The notes: generated by a model from the sequence alone, not told the origin. Numbered from the stretch's first letter, positions 23,020 to 34,626 are shown. The stretch is 64,000 bases of DNA from Axinella damicornis (GCA_963931865.1 OZ007507.1:19285985-19349984); one strand, 5' to 3'. Translations and numbers: made by a program.

Positions 23020-26000
23020 ATGGGCTACAGTCACCTCCTACTAGCAGTGCTGTTATGCTGCACTGCCAAATCAGTGTACGGAACTGTCATACACATCCCT
23101 TCACAAGATACACTCAAACAATCCTCCACCAACTCTCTTGCGTACTATCTGTGTGAGGGTGCTGGAAACCTGATGAGCAACACCACCATTGTTCTCTCTC
23201 ACACCATCGTACACTACATCCCTCCTGGCCCATTCTGCCTGGTTGAGAATATAGCAGGCCTTACCATATATGGGAACAGCTCAGATAATCCAGCTGTGGT
23301 GAAATGCAACTCCACAAATCATGACATGAGGGGATTTGGGTTCTTCAATGTCACAAATCTCTCCATTTCAAACGTCGTTGTAGAGAGCTGCGGTGGAGTC
23401 ATTGACCAGAATGCTACCAAATATATCAATATCTCGTTCTTCTACTTTCAGCCAGGCCAGAGAGCTGTGTTCCTCTTCAATCACTGTTTTGACCTGATGT
23501 TGGACTGTACTGAGATCAGGGAGTACAAGGGATTCGCTGTTGTTGGTGCAAATGTGATGGGAAGAAGCTCAGTGTCCAAAACCATGCTAACCAGCAATTC
23601 ACCAGGTGGAGAAATCTGCACTGCTGTAGGTGCATTCATATTCTATGTGGACAGTGAACTACCACACACAAATTCATGGCACAATCTCACAACTACTCTC
23701 ACCGTTTCTGAGTGTAATGTTCATGGAAACTCTCGTCCTCAATGTCCAGTAATATTTACCTACTCCAACCCCCCATTTGCCGATATTCCTACCACTGCAG
23801 CCCAAGGAGTCAATGTTGCATTTTCACAGCAGTCATACTTTGTGCATATCCATATACAGCAAAGCAACTTCTCTTCAGAAGAAGAGTATGCTTCAAGTGG
23901 CCTTCTTCTCCTGCACGTATTCAAGGATTCTGTGATGTCCAAGGTGACTATTGATGATGAGTGTATATTTGACGATCAGGATTTGGAAGTCAGGTTTTAC
24001 TTTAAAACAGGCATTGTGAACTATGGCAGTAGTGCTACAGTTTATGCAACAGAAATCAAGAATTCTATATTTTTGAACACCAGCATCGACATAGCTCTTG
24101 AACAACAACAGCATTCACCTGGCCGACTCACAAAAGTTTCTCTTAATGATGTCAAAATGATTAACACCTACGTAAATGCACAAAACACTCATGGAAACTT
24201 GATCCTGGAAATGAACAACATACTGTTTATTTCTCCCGAGGAATTTACTGGATCCGGACTTATTTGGGTCACCTCTTTGGCCGATTTCTCTATTTCTAGT
24301 AATTTAGAGTCACAGAGTCATTTCAAATTCGCTACGATACTTGCCATTGATACAGATGTGCATCTGAGTGGAAATCTGTCATTTGCAAACACTGGACTCC
24401 GTTTGCTCGGAACCTCCCACCTCATTCTTCAAGAGCCACTGTCTGCCATGTTTGTTGGTAAACCTATTGGTAACTACAGTTTGATGGTAATGACTACAAT
24501 TCTACACATTCCTTCGGAAGTCATGACAGAAAAGTGCCCTATCCAGTTCAGCACTCCACACGTCTACACACCTGATAACATCACGGATATTGACATCCAT
24601 CTGACCTTCAACAGTACATCTGCAACAGCATATGATTACGCTTTCTATGCAACTACCACTAAGTGTGAACCGAATGGGATTACTAATGTTACTCCCCGTG
24701 AGGTCTACATGGCTACTTTTCATATTGCAAATGATCCTAACATCTTCCGTCACATATCATCACATCCAACCAATCTAACTTTTTCTTGCAAGTGCAGGTC
24801 TACGGATAGAGAGACCAATTGTTCAAAATCATTAATTTTTGGTTTGTCCGTTGCAACGTATCCTGGGAAAACGTTTCAGATTGGTATTGCAGTTACTGAT
24901 GAAAATTCCAATCCAGTTTCTGGCATTGTTACAGCTGAGTTTATGAATCAACCCCATTTCATACTTGGACAAGAGCAAGGTACAATTCATTTTTTCGGAA
25001 AAACCAACTGTTCCATGCACAGCTTCACAGTAAAGAACCCACTGCCAACTACAGTCATGCCGATGTATTTTATACTGACATCCAACCTAGGCCTAGACCT
25101 TGATGTATCCAGAGCTGTATATGTGCACATGCTGGACTGCCCTACAGGATTTGTGAAAACTGAGGGCATATGTAAGTGCATACCTCTCCTTGACAGGTAT
25201 GGTGCAGACTGCAACATTGACACTAGTAGCATTAAGATTCCTATCTACACGGATGCATGGATTGGTGTCGTGAATAATCTCACAGTAGGAGTGAGCAGGA
25301 ACTGTCCAGCAGGCTACTGCAACTTGGGAGAGGTGGACTTCTCTGGATTAGGTTTGATCTGTGATGGTAACAGAACTGGAGCTGTGTGTGGAGTGTGTGA
25401 CAATGGCCTCAGTGTTCAGTTTGGGTCCACCAAATGCAGCAGGTGCGCGAGTATGTGGCTACTGAGTATAGCAGTGTATGCACTGGCTGGGATCTTGCTT
25501 GTTATACTGCTCTTTGTCCTGCGACTAACTGTGGACAAAGGTACAGTGAATGGCCTAATATTCTATGCCAACATTCTTGGAATAAATGCACGATATTTCC
25601 TCCGAGACAGCAAACTGCAATTCCTGCTAATCTTTATATCGCTGGTTAACCTTGAGCTAGGCTTTCCAGTCTGCTTCTACAATGGAATGAACGACATAGT
25701 CAAAACTGGTTTGCAGTTTGTATTTCCCATCTATATCTGGAGCATCGTGATTTTTATCATTTTTGCGAGTCACTATTCCACAAGGGTATCCAGACTAACG
25801 TCACGGTCATCAGTTCAGGTCCTTGCCACACTTATCCACCTGTCCTACTCCAAGCTGCTGAGCACAACAGTTGATATCCTGGTTCACGAGACCGTTGAAA
25901 CAGAATCTCACAATGGTAGCATTAACACTTACACCGCGTGGTACTTTGATGGTAATGTCCAGTATCTCACTGAGGGCCACATTGTCTTATTCATACTTGC

Positions 26001-26558
26001 ACTGATGATACTAACACTCTTCATCATTCCGTACACCATCGTCCTCATGGGAGCCTCATTCTTTGTCAGGTACAAAGTGATCAACTACTTCAAGCCCGTA
26101 TTCGATGCTTACTATGGGCCCTACAAGGACAATTGGCGTTTCTGGTTTGGGAACCGATGCTTCTGCTGCAGTTGGTACTCCTTTTACTGTTTATCTTGGT
26201 CCAAGCATCCATTAAGCCATTCAAGAATGCTCTCATCGGATGGCTTGATCTGTTCTTCATGCTCAACTACTCAGCCGTGGCCCTAGTTACACTGTACTCC
26301 CATTCTCAAAGAAGTGAAGCAATCGTAATGACAATTGGCATGCTTGTTGTCACTGCTTTAGTCACTTTTATCGGCATCGTTATCTACCACATTTACCTCG
26401 CTTGCAGCTTGCAACGATTCTGCCAACAGGATCCACGAGTGAACATGCAAGGTGTTGGTGAATATGAGCCACTTGAGGGCAGTGGCTACGATCACGTGTA
26501 CAATGCAGGATATGAAGACGCTAGATTCCGTGAACCACTTCTTGGAAGTCAGTCTTAA
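23020..26558 (+). pseudogene. array copy 4: truncated by a 61-bp deletion
   Basis: The gene is open from its ATG for 1088 codons but the end is wrong. At about 26156 the 61 bp present in copy 2 between GGGAGCCGA and TGCTTCTGCTG are missing, which shifts the frame. After about residue 1045 a foreign tail of roughly 43 residues runs to a stop at 26286. The last four hydrophobic segments and the tyrosine tail therefore exist only out of frame (about 26160-26558). Its 5' part, including the CTCCCACAGAG just before the ATG, is nearly the same as in copy 2. The retrotransposon begins 3 nt after the original stop. A shortened protein could still be made, so loss of function is likely but not proven. 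Confidence 0.85.
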
Positions 26559-26561
26559 TAA

Positions 26562-26798
26562 TGTAGTAGCCCTGAATTTAATGTTGTTGCCAGGACTACC
26601 TTTGACTCTATCATGTATCACTCATGCACCTGTCTCTGTTTACTATTCACACTATTTCTGTATAGGCTTGATTACTTTGTAGATGTTGTAGATCATAAAT
26701 ATATTAAGTCATACAGGATATGGTTTGACCTGATCTGATATATATACTTGCATCTTGTTGGAATGATTCAGTTTTTGTGTCTGCAAACAGTTGTTACA
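26562..26798 (+). repeat. 5' LTR
   Basis: 237 bp, from TGTAGTAG to GTTGTTACA. It starts right behind the second TAA of the stop tandem of copy 4. No difference from the 3' LTR was found by eye. Confidence 0.95.
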
Positions 26799-26799
26799 C

Positions 26800-26815
26800 T
26801 GGTAGCAGAGGACGG
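26800..26815 (+). other. primer-binding site, initiator Met tRNA type
   Basis: TGGTAGCAGAGGACGG begins one base after the LTR. It matches the complement of the 3' end of eukaryotic initiator methionine tRNA with one mismatch as I recall it. Confidence 0.8.
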
Positions 26816-26828
26816 TTGTGATTTGAGA

Positions 26829-27642
26829 ATGGCAGAACGCCACGTCAGCTTGCCAAAACCGTGTGCAAACGGAGATGTGAACGAGTGGTTCAAGAGATTC
26901 GATATCTGTTGCAAGGCGAACGGATGGAACGCAGCAACGTCTGCACTTAAACTACCGACCCTGTTGGAAGGAGAAGCCCTCGCTGTTTGGTTGGAGCTCA
27001 GTGAGGAGCAACAAGGAGACTATGCAGCCGCAAAGAAGGGAATTTGCACAGCGATGATGCCCATGGAATTTGTTTCCCTTGACGGATTTCACCGACGCAA
27101 GTTGCGGCCAGGAGAACCAATATCGGTGTTTGTGCACGAATTGAAGCAGCTCCTGGAACACGCTATGCCAGGCTTAGAAAAGCCAGCAAGAGATACGCTA
27201 CTGCTGCATCAATTCCTCGCAGGATGTGAGCCGACAATTGAGAGCTACCGGCGAAACCCTGAAATTCGATGCCGCTGTGACACGGGCACGACTCTTGCTG
27301 ACCATCGACGATCATGGACAGACCGCTGCAGTGTCTGAGAAACCGAGGGAGGTAGAACTGCTACAAGAGCAAGTTGCCCTTCTGACCGAGCAGGTTGCCT
27401 CCCTGTCGACAGCGCCCCGCCAAAGAAGCGATGGACGGCCACGCTTCAGGAACCGACCCCGCTGTTTCAGTTGCAATCAAGTCGGGCACGTTCAACGCGA
27501 GTGTCCCCATCGTTACCGAAGTCGCGATCTTCGTCGGTGTTTCGTGTGTGATCAACCTGGGCACCTAGCAAAGGATTGCCGGCGTCAGGGAAACGACACT
27601 GGGACGTCTGTGGCGGGCAGCAGGCGTCCCCATCCTCAGTAA
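26829..27642 (+). pseudogene. gag (capsid/nucleocapsid), one frameshift
   Basis: The ATG at 26829 is the first after the primer-binding site. The first frame encodes a capsid-like region and runs on to a stop at 27338. From about 27226 the homologous continuation lies in the +1 frame and ends at 27642. That second frame holds a coiled-coil-like stretch and two perfect CCHC zinc knuckles (CFSCNQVGHVQREC and CFVCDQPGHLAKDC). The break at about 27221-27226 lies inside the capsid region with no recognised shift signal, so a one-base indel, real or from assembly, is more likely than programmed shifting. Gag packages the RNA in virus-like particles. Confidence 0.85.
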
Positions 27643-30600
27643 GCCCAAATACGGTTACGGTGGCAGCCACTAAGCCAAGAGCGACTGTCACCACGGGGAA
27701 GCTGGGAGGTGTTACGGTAGATGTAATGCTGGATTCGGGGTCGTCCGTCTCACTAGTGCAATGCGACGTATGTTCTCAAGCACGGAACGTAGTACGAGTC
27801 GAAGCAAGGAGACCACTGCAACTTGTAACGGCATCTGGCGAGAAACTGCCCATCGTTGAACACGTCCGAGTACCAGTCAAACTCGGTGAGCTAGAGTTGC
27901 TGCATGACTTTGTGGTAGTGGAAAACCTGGTTGCCCCTGTGATTCTGGGAGTAGATTTTTTGCACAGTAATGGGTTGGTACTAGACTTCACCCAGAGCCA
28001 TGTCATGGTGCGCCACGCAAACCCTAGCCTGCCCCCTTCAGTTCCTCAGCCACTAAGTGGTGTGGCAGTTGCTCAGATACTCCCCCTATACCAAGCAGAG
28101 CGCAAATTGCAGGCTAGAGCCTGTGCAGTCACAGCAATTGAGCAACCGGGAGTAGATGTAATTGACGAGTGTGCAGTCCCAAAGTACGAAGAGCCCCCAA
28201 GCATAGAATTGCCAGAATGCCCAGTGCCAGTCCTAAACTCTGTTGTGGCAGAGTACAAGGATCTTTTTCGTACTACACCTGGTGTTACTGAAGAAGCATG
28301 CCATTTTATCCCCACTACCGGTAACCCAGTGAAGGTCCCACCCAGACGAGTCCCTGCACACTACCGAGAGGAAGTAGACCGACAGATACGCACAATGCTA
28401 GAACAGGGAATCATAGTGGAAAGCAGTAGTCCTTGGATGGCACCCGCCGTCTTCGTACCCAAGAAGTCTGGTGACCTTCGCTTATGCGTGGACTACCGTG
28501 AGCTGAACAAAAAGACGGAAAAGGATGCCTACCCACTTCCCCTACCAGATGAGGTACAAGATCGGTTGTCTGGGTCAACGGTGTTCTCCACCCTTGATCT
28601 CCAGAGCGGATACTGGCAGCTACCGGTCAGCCCAACCGATCAGGCAAAGACTGCATTTTGCCCAGGGCCAGGTATGGGGCTGTATGAGTTCAGGAGAATG
28701 CCCTTTGGATTGTCTGGAGCACCAAGTTCATTCCAGAGGTTGATGGACAAGATTTTGCGGGGCCTCCCCTTCATCACAATTTACTTGGACGACATTCTGG
28801 TGCATTCACCCGATGAGGAAACCCACATCCGTCACCTTCGCGAGGTTTTCAAACGCCTAGCTGATGCAGGGCTAACACTGCGGGGCAAGAAATGCCACAT
28901 TGGATTGACAACTGTGCAGTACCTGGGGCATATTTTTTCCAACCTTGGTATGACCCCCGACCCCAAAAAGGTCCAAGCAGTCCAAGACTGGCCTACCCCA
29001 ACAAATGCCACAGAAGTTCGACAGTTCCTTGGCCTTGCATCTTACTACCGCCGATACATCTCCCGGTTTTCAGATATTGCAGCCCCCCTCAATGCCCTCA
29101 CACAGAAAGCTGCACATTTCGCCATGACCAAGGAGTGTACTGATGCATTTGCCGCACTTAAACACCACCTTGTTCACGCACCAGTGTTAGCCTACCCTCG
29201 CTTTGACCTCCAAGCTAGTGAGTTTGTCCTGCAAACCGATGCCAGTGCTGTTGGTCTGGGTGCCGTGCTGGAACAAGATGGCCACGCGATTGCGTATGCT
29301 AGTCGGTCGCTCACAAGCGCGGAGCGTCACTATAGCGTGATCCAAAGAGAATGTTTAGCAGTGGTGTACGCCCTGAAACAGTTCCGTCACTACTTGCTTG
29401 GACGCAGGTTCCGGCTCCTCACAGACCATGCACCACTCCAGTGGTTGTCTGCACAGAAAATGGAGGGAATGCTCTGTCGGTGGGCTCTAGCTATGCAGGA
29501 ATTCGATTTTCAAATTGTTTATCGCAAGGGTTCCCTGAATACCAATGCCGATGCTCTCTCTCGTCTTCCATGTGCAGCAACCGTGGCTATGCCTCACTAC
29601 TCTATCATCGATCTCCGCGCAGCCCAACAACACAATGGCACAATTGCTAAGGTGTACCGAGCACGGTTACAATCCAGCACTCCTCCTCGCAGCCAAGGCT
29701 GGAATCGACACCCATTGCAACGATATCGACAGTTATGGGCTCAACTCCAGATTGTTGATGGAGTACTTTGTCGACACTACACACCCAGTCCAATGGCTGA
29801 GGCTGTAACCGTCCCCATTCTTCCTACCTCCCTCCATCAAGATGCTCTACAGCGTAATCACGATGCACCGACGGCGGGACACCAAGGGTTTGAGAGAACA
29901 TTGGAGCGACTGCGACGAGAAGCATATTGGGTCAGCATGGCAAGAGATGTCGAACAATACTGCCGAGAATGTACCAAGTGCCAGCAGTCTAAACTGAGCC
30001 GCCCACCACGTGCACCTCTCACCAACATGCCAATTGGCCAGCCATGGCAGATGATTGCTGTTGATATCCTCGAGGTTCCCCTGTCCACCAACAACAACAG
30101 GTATCTCCTTGTGGTACAGGATTACTTCACAAAATGGGCTGAAGCCATACCCCTCATTGATCAGACAGCTGCACGCATCACAGGAGAATTGATCAAGTTG
30201 TTTTCAATGTATGGCCACCCAGCCATTCTGCATTCCGATCAAGGCCGCAATTTTGAGAGCTCCATTCTGGCACAAACCCTGGATGCTTTTGGTGTTCACA
30301 AATCACGAACCACTGCATACCACCCAGAAGGTGACGGTATGGTCGAACGCTTTAACCGGTCCCTTCTGCAGCTCCTAAGAACGTACGTTGACACACAGGA
30401 TGACTGGGAACGCTACCTACCACTGGTATTGTATGCCTATCGCACTTCTGTCCACTCCTCTACCGGGGCTTCACCATTTCTCCTAATGTACGGCCGCAAT
30501 CCATCTTCAACTCCCTTTTCGAAATCCACTGCATTTGATTCCCTCTCGTACCCTGCACACCTCCGGGCTAAGCTTGCAGAACTGCGTGACTTTGTGGAAA

Positions 30601-31010
30601 CCAATCTGGCAGCAGCAGCTCGAAATCAAAAACAAGCTTATGACCAACATACATCAGCACCATCGTTTACAGTCGGTGATCCTGTGTGGCTCTCTGTCCC
30701 AACAGCCGGGAAACTCGATCCTAAGTGGGAGGGGGAATGGGTCATCCAATCAGTGAAGAGCCCAATCAGTATGGAAATTAAACATAGCAGAAACACCACC
30801 AAAGTTGTTCATACAAATCGCCTACGACACCGAAATGTTCCAAGCAACGCGACATCTCCGCAATCCGATCCACATACGAATGTGAGGGACCAACAGTGGG
30901 AACCCCCTACTATCGACCATGCATATCTGCATGTTCCACCTCCTGCTGCAATTGCACCTCGACGCTATCCACAGCGACATCGTGCACAACCAGACCGATA
31001 TGGATTCTGA
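27576..31010 (+). CDS. pol polyprotein: protease, RT, RNase H, integrase
   Basis: The frame is open for 1144 codons and overlaps the end of gag in the -1 frame, so its coordinates mark the open frame and not an initiation codon. Protease has DSGS at 53-56. Reverse transcriptase covers about 260-440 with YLDD at 403-406. RNase H carries D555, E592 and D617. Integrase has the zinc finger H762, H769, C799, C802 and the catalytic triad D830, D888, E924, with 35 residues between the last two. A chromatin-binding GPY/F-like region follows near 1045-1090. All recognised catalytic residues are present and no stop interrupts the frame, so this part looks functional. It is probably made by -1 shifting at GGGAAAC (27588). 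Confidence 0.95.
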   Translation: MPASGKRHWDVCGGQQASPSSVSPNTVTVAATKPRATVTTGKLGGVTVDVMLDSGSSVSLVQCDVCSQARNVVRVEARRPLQLVTASGEKLPIVEHVRVPVKLGELELLHDFVVVENLVAPVILGVDFLHSNGLVLDFTQSHVMVRHANPSLPPSVPQPLSGVAVAQILPLYQAERKLQARACAVTAIEQPGVDVIDECAVPKYEEPPSIELPECPVPVLNSVVAEYKDLFRTTPGVTEEACHFIPTTGNPVKVPPRRVPAHYREEVDRQIRTMLEQGIIVESSSPWMAPAVFVPKKSGDLRLCVDYRELNKKTEKDAYPLPLPDEVQDRLSGSTVFSTLDLQSGYWQLPVSPTDQAKTAFCPGPGMGLYEFRRMPFGLSGAPSSFQRLMDKILRGLPFITIYLDDILVHSPDEETHIRHLREVFKRLADAGLTLRGKKCHIGLTTVQYLGHIFSNLGMTPDPKKVQAVQDWPTPTNATEVRQFLGLASYYRRYISRFSDIAAPLNALTQKAAHFAMTKECTDAFAALKHHLVHAPVLAYPRFDLQASEFVLQTDASAVGLGAVLEQDGHAIAYASRSLTSAERHYSVIQRECLAVVYALKQFRHYLLGRRFRLLTDHAPLQWLSAQKMEGMLCRWALAMQEFDFQIVYRKGSLNTNADALSRLPCAATVAMPHYSIIDLRAAQQHNGTIAKVYRARLQSSTPPRSQGWNRHPLQRYRQLWAQLQIVDGVLCRHYTPSPMAEAVTVPILPTSLHQDALQRNHDAPTAGHQGFERTLERLRREAYWVSMARDVEQYCRECTKCQQSKLSRPPRAPLTNMPIGQPWQMIAVDILEVPLSTNNNRYLLVVQDYFTKWAEAIPLIDQTAARITGELIKLFSMYGHPAILHSDQGRNFESSILAQTLDAFGVHKSRTTAYHPEGDGMVERFNRSLLQLLRTYVDTQDDWERYLPLVLYAYRTSVHSSTGASPFLLMYGRNPSSTPFSKSTAFDSLSYPAHLRAKLAELRDFVETNLAAAARNQKQAYDQHTSAPSFTVGDPVWLSVPTAGKLDPKWEGEWVIQSVKSPISMEIKHSRNTTKVVHTNRLRHRNVPSNATSPQSDPHTNVRDQQWEPPTIDHAYLHVPPPAAIAPRRYPQRHRAQPDRYGF
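27588..27630 (+). promoter_or_regulatory. -1 ribosomal frameshift signal (GGGAAAC plus stem-loop)
   Basis: In the gag frame the bases read G GGA AAC, a canonical X XXY YYZ slippery heptamer also known from gag-pro shifts of retroviruses. After a 6-nt spacer, GGGACG (27601-27606) pairs with CGTCCC (27625-27630), with a further CTG/CAG pair inside the loop. The shift moves exactly from the gag frame to the pol frame. Confidence 0.75.
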
Positions 31011-31033
31011 ACCTTGAGGTCAAGTTTCAGCCT

Positions 31034-31045
31034 AGGAAGGGCGAG
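31034..31045 (+). other. polypurine tract before the 3' LTR
   Basis: AGGAAGGGCGAG directly abuts the 3' LTR, the position of the plus-strand primer. One C interrupts it. Confidence 0.7.
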
Positions 31046-31282
31046 TGTAGTAGCCCTGAATTTAATGTTGTTGCCAGGACTACCTTTGACTCTATCATGT
31101 ATCACTCATGCACCTGTCTCTGTTTACTATTCACACTATTTCTGTATAGGCTTGATTACTTTGTAGATGTTGTAGATCATAAATATATTAAGTCATACAG
31201 GATATGGTTTGACCTGATCTGATATATATACTTGCATCTTGTTGGAATGATTCAGTTTTTGTGTCTGCAAACAGTTGTTACA
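31046..31282 (+). repeat. 3' LTR
   Basis: 237 bp, matching the 5' LTR base for base as read by eye. It is followed by ATAATGATGTAC, the continuation of the interrupted 3' flank of copy 4. Confidence 0.95.
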
Positions 31283-32578
31283 ATAATGATGTACGTATAC
31301 CAATAGATAGCTGCATGACTTGTGGATTTATAATGGTTTTGTACTGCATGTTATAATTTTCCCTGCCTATTCCTATATATTGATTTAGTGTAGCATTTTC
31401 CAGTACCAGACTTCTTTGACGGCAATTTGAGTTTCATTAGATGAGTGTATGCCATTAACTTAATTAAGAATGTATAGTGTGACCTTCATCCATTATTGTT
31501 GTGCTGTGATGATTATAATCTCGATTGTAATATTATCACTGATCCTTTTGTGCATACTTCCATTAGTGCATACTCCTGTATAGTGGACTCCAGGAGAATG
31601 CACCACCGGCGGATTGCATGTCCTAGGGATCTTCAACACTTTTAGCTAATGACTCGTAATGAGTCTACTGTTTTGTTGAAGAAAATTAATGCACATCTCT
31701 TCTGTGTGAGTACACACATAATGTGGAACATATTACACATGCTAGAGATAGGGACTACACGCTATATGTAGAACACAATATGTACTAATCATTATGCAAT
31801 GCAGGTGTGCTATGGAAGCGGAAGTCAGAATTTGCTGGAAAGTTTACTTAGGCTATACGTAAGTGTTACATAGCTACAAGATTGTAATAACAAAGATCCT
31901 TGTCAGTCAGTCTCACGTGATCAGTCTTGTTAACAGTAGCTACGTACATGTACATGTGTCCTGAAAGAGTACTGCTATCGTAGCGGTGTGAACTTTGAAT
32001 GCAGTCACTCCTGAATCTAACTGTTGGGAACCCTCGGCATATTCCCTCTGCCATGGCCACTGCATGGATGTAGCAGTAGCAAGATAACTGAAGACATGTG
32101 AGTTTTCAAGGCATGCACTGCAGATGATATTTAGTGTTGCAGTACGTTAGCAACTATTAAGAGTAAGAGCTCGAGTATTAACTACATGTGCAGTGAGTAC
32201 AGTCATTCGCCTATGTTGGGTTTTACAAGCCGACTGATCGGTTGTCAGTAACACGACAGCCACAAATGACATCATCTCTCTTCTCACTGGATATTGGTCA
32301 GTTGATATTATAACCAACTACTGTAATAACACGTACAGTTGTGGCTGCACTTACCAGAGACAAGACTGTCTAATCCGCTAATGCTGCATGTTCTCTGTCT
32401 GCAAACTGTGAGTGTCTCAACTTCAAACAACTATTCTTTCTTTGTGCAGTGACCACCTGATGATATTAAACTGAGTGAAGCAAGTTAGTGACAATCAAGT
32501 TGAAATCTAGCAGCACACACCCTCAGGACTCTCTGGGCCAGTGGTGTAATACAACACTGCCATGCCAGGTCAGATGAT

Positions 32579-33005
32579 CAGGGGCGGATCCGGGATTTTA
32601 GAAAGGGGGGTTCTTTTATATGTAGTGCTGCTGCCGAAGGCAGTGCACAGAGGTGCATAGCGCTAATCAGTCTGCGCGAAGTGCACAGTTATCAGGATGG
32701 GCTCTCGTGGCACCTTCGTGCAGGACCCGAGGCCGCTATGTCCTTCCGTTTCTAGCTCAAATTTCGCTCACGCAGCGTAATACGTACGTACACATAAATA
32801 TACTAGATCGTGGTCTCGTTCCCAAGCCGTTCGGTTTCAGCCAGGAGTTGCAATGTAAAGGCAGCTAGTTAGTAACTGAGCGATCAATGTTGCCCTCGAT
32901 GCTCGTCACCGCTGCAAGCAAGCGCTTGAAATTATAGGGTAAGTTCTCAACTGTAAGAAGGGGGGTTCGACCGAACCCAACGAACTACCCCTGGATTCGC
33001 CACTG
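32579..33005. mobile_element. MITE with CAGGGGCGGATCC ends, 427 bp
   Basis: The ends are imperfect inverted repeats (CAGGGGCGGATCC and GGATTCGCCACTG), flanked by ATGAT at 32574-32578 and 33006-33010. Other spacers show the empty site GTCAGATGATGCATG. The TSD length of about 5 bp does not settle the superfamily. The insertion lies inside the candidate noncoding exon, close to its 3' end. Confidence 0.75.
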
Positions 33006-33367
33006 ATGATGCACACAAGTTTTCCCATCTGTAAACTTCCACTCCATAAATTCCCCTCCGTAAGAGAAGGAAACGTGTTAGCTTTTCCCTTCCAAGACAG
33101 TTTGAGTTATCGTGAAACCCCACGGGTGGAATGGTGCCTGTCAAAGCAAGCATGGCACCATGGAGTAGCATGAATACTAGTGCAGGTAGTGGTAGCGATC
33201 AGGATCAGTTACGCTCTGCTTCTGCTCATTAGATCTTTTGCTTCTGGTTCCGCTGGCTCAGCAGTCGGGTATACTGATCACCCAGTTTTTGCTTGTGAGT
33301 GGGGACACAAGAAGTGGGTCACATCGTCCTCTCAAAGAAGTTTTGTGCATCTACAATACAACAAAGA

Positions 33368-33643
33368 GGGTCTGGGAATGAGGCTAATCTGGCCTGGGGA
33401 ATGGGTCTGGGAACGAGGCTAATCTGGCCTGGGGAATGGGTCTGGAAACGAGGCTAATCTGGCCTGGGGAATGGGTCTGGAAACGAGGCTAATCTGGCCT
33501 GGGGAATGGGTCTGGAAACGAGGCTAATCTGGCCTGGGGATTGGGTCCGGAAACGAGGCTAATCTGGCCTGGGGAATGGGTCTGGAAACGAGGCTAGTCT
33601 GGCCTGGGGAATGGGTCTGGAAACGAGGCTAGTCTGGCCTGGA
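33368..33643 (+). repeat. 35-bp minisatellite, about 8 units
   Basis: The unit contains GGGTCTGGAAACGAGGCTAA and CTGGCCTGGGGAAT and is repeated nearly perfectly. At the homologous place in U2 (about 13569-13610) there is a single unit, so the array expanded in U4 alone. Confidence 0.9.
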
Positions 33644-34142
33644 GCGGGTCTGGCATCCCCAGAGCTCAACACCTGGGGTATGCCTCCATCATCATCCAAT
33701 TTGCCTCACTCTCGCTGTGCCAGATATTGCTATCCCTACTTGCACATTGCATTGCTTGGAGCTCGACTGACTATCACTCTTGCAGGTGGTACCATGCACC
33801 AGCTATCAACACCATAATTTATATTACTGGAGAAAATGCCATGGGATCGCTGCTGCATGCATGCATGCGCCATGTGCATCACTGCAAAAAGAATTTGTTA
33901 CTGCAACTCTTGACATGGACCAGTTACATGAGAGTAGGTTCCTTATGTGTAAATACACACCCAAAGCACACGATGAAAAGCAGAAACTGATTTGTCCACC
34001 AAGTTTACTTAGTAGACCTCAGTGCTCTACACAGCAATGGGTAATGTTCCTTTGACAATTATAGTATGGCTGTGTCAGTAGCTTGCAGCTCAGGTAACGG
34101 TTAAAATAACAATTGCAATGAATTTGCATGTGACAAGCAATA

Positions 34143-34626
34143 CGGTGGAAACTGTCTGATGCGGTCACCTGAGGGCCAAATATATCATTAGAGAGGTGGC
34201 TGGAATATAGGTGGCCTCTCTATAGTGGTCGTGTCAAGTTTTAGTGTGGTTGACCTCATTACAAAGGTTCTTGTGAAACTGAACAACAGTTACTTCGATT
34301 CTATGAAAGAGACAACTAAAGTAACTTAGGACATTAATAATACTTGATTGTCTCATTTTGCATGTTCCGTTTGGTACCTTCTATAACATTAAACGCACGC
34401 GCATACGCAACGCACACGCGCACTTGCTGGCCGTTATTGGATATAGCATCGCTATAATGTGCTTGGGGTGGAGCAACGTGACCACATTACGCATTACGCA
34501 GGTGACCGCTATATAAACGACAGTAAAGTATGGAGACTGTTGGCTCAAATTTTGGCACTTTCCCAAGCTGACCGCAAAGCGGAGGTGACTGCCTTATTCA
34601 GGTGACCGCTAAGGCAGGTTTCACTG
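34143..34626. mobile_element. TA-flanked MITE, 484 bp
   Basis: The left end CGGTGGAAACTGTCTGA and the right end, which in reverse complement reads CAGTGAAACCTGCCTTA, are inverted repeats and continue into GCGGTCACCTGA. TA lies on both sides (34141-34142, 34627-34628). U2 has the empty site GCAATATTGATAAA. No transposase is present. Confidence 0.8.

Larger units (their letters stand above)
26562..31282 (+). mobile_element. Ty3/gypsy LTR retrotransposon, 4721 bp
   Basis: The element has two LTRs of 237 bp, which I read as identical, a primer-binding site, gag, a protease-reverse transcriptase-RNase H-integrase polyprotein and a polypurine primer. The domain order with integrase last is that of Ty3/gypsy. 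There is no envelope gene. The LTRs begin TGTA and end TACA. ATAA (or AATAA, depending on the exact end) flanks both sides as the target duplication, and the other copies show the empty site. Identical LTRs imply a very young insertion. The only defect seen is a frameshift in gag. Confidence 0.95.
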
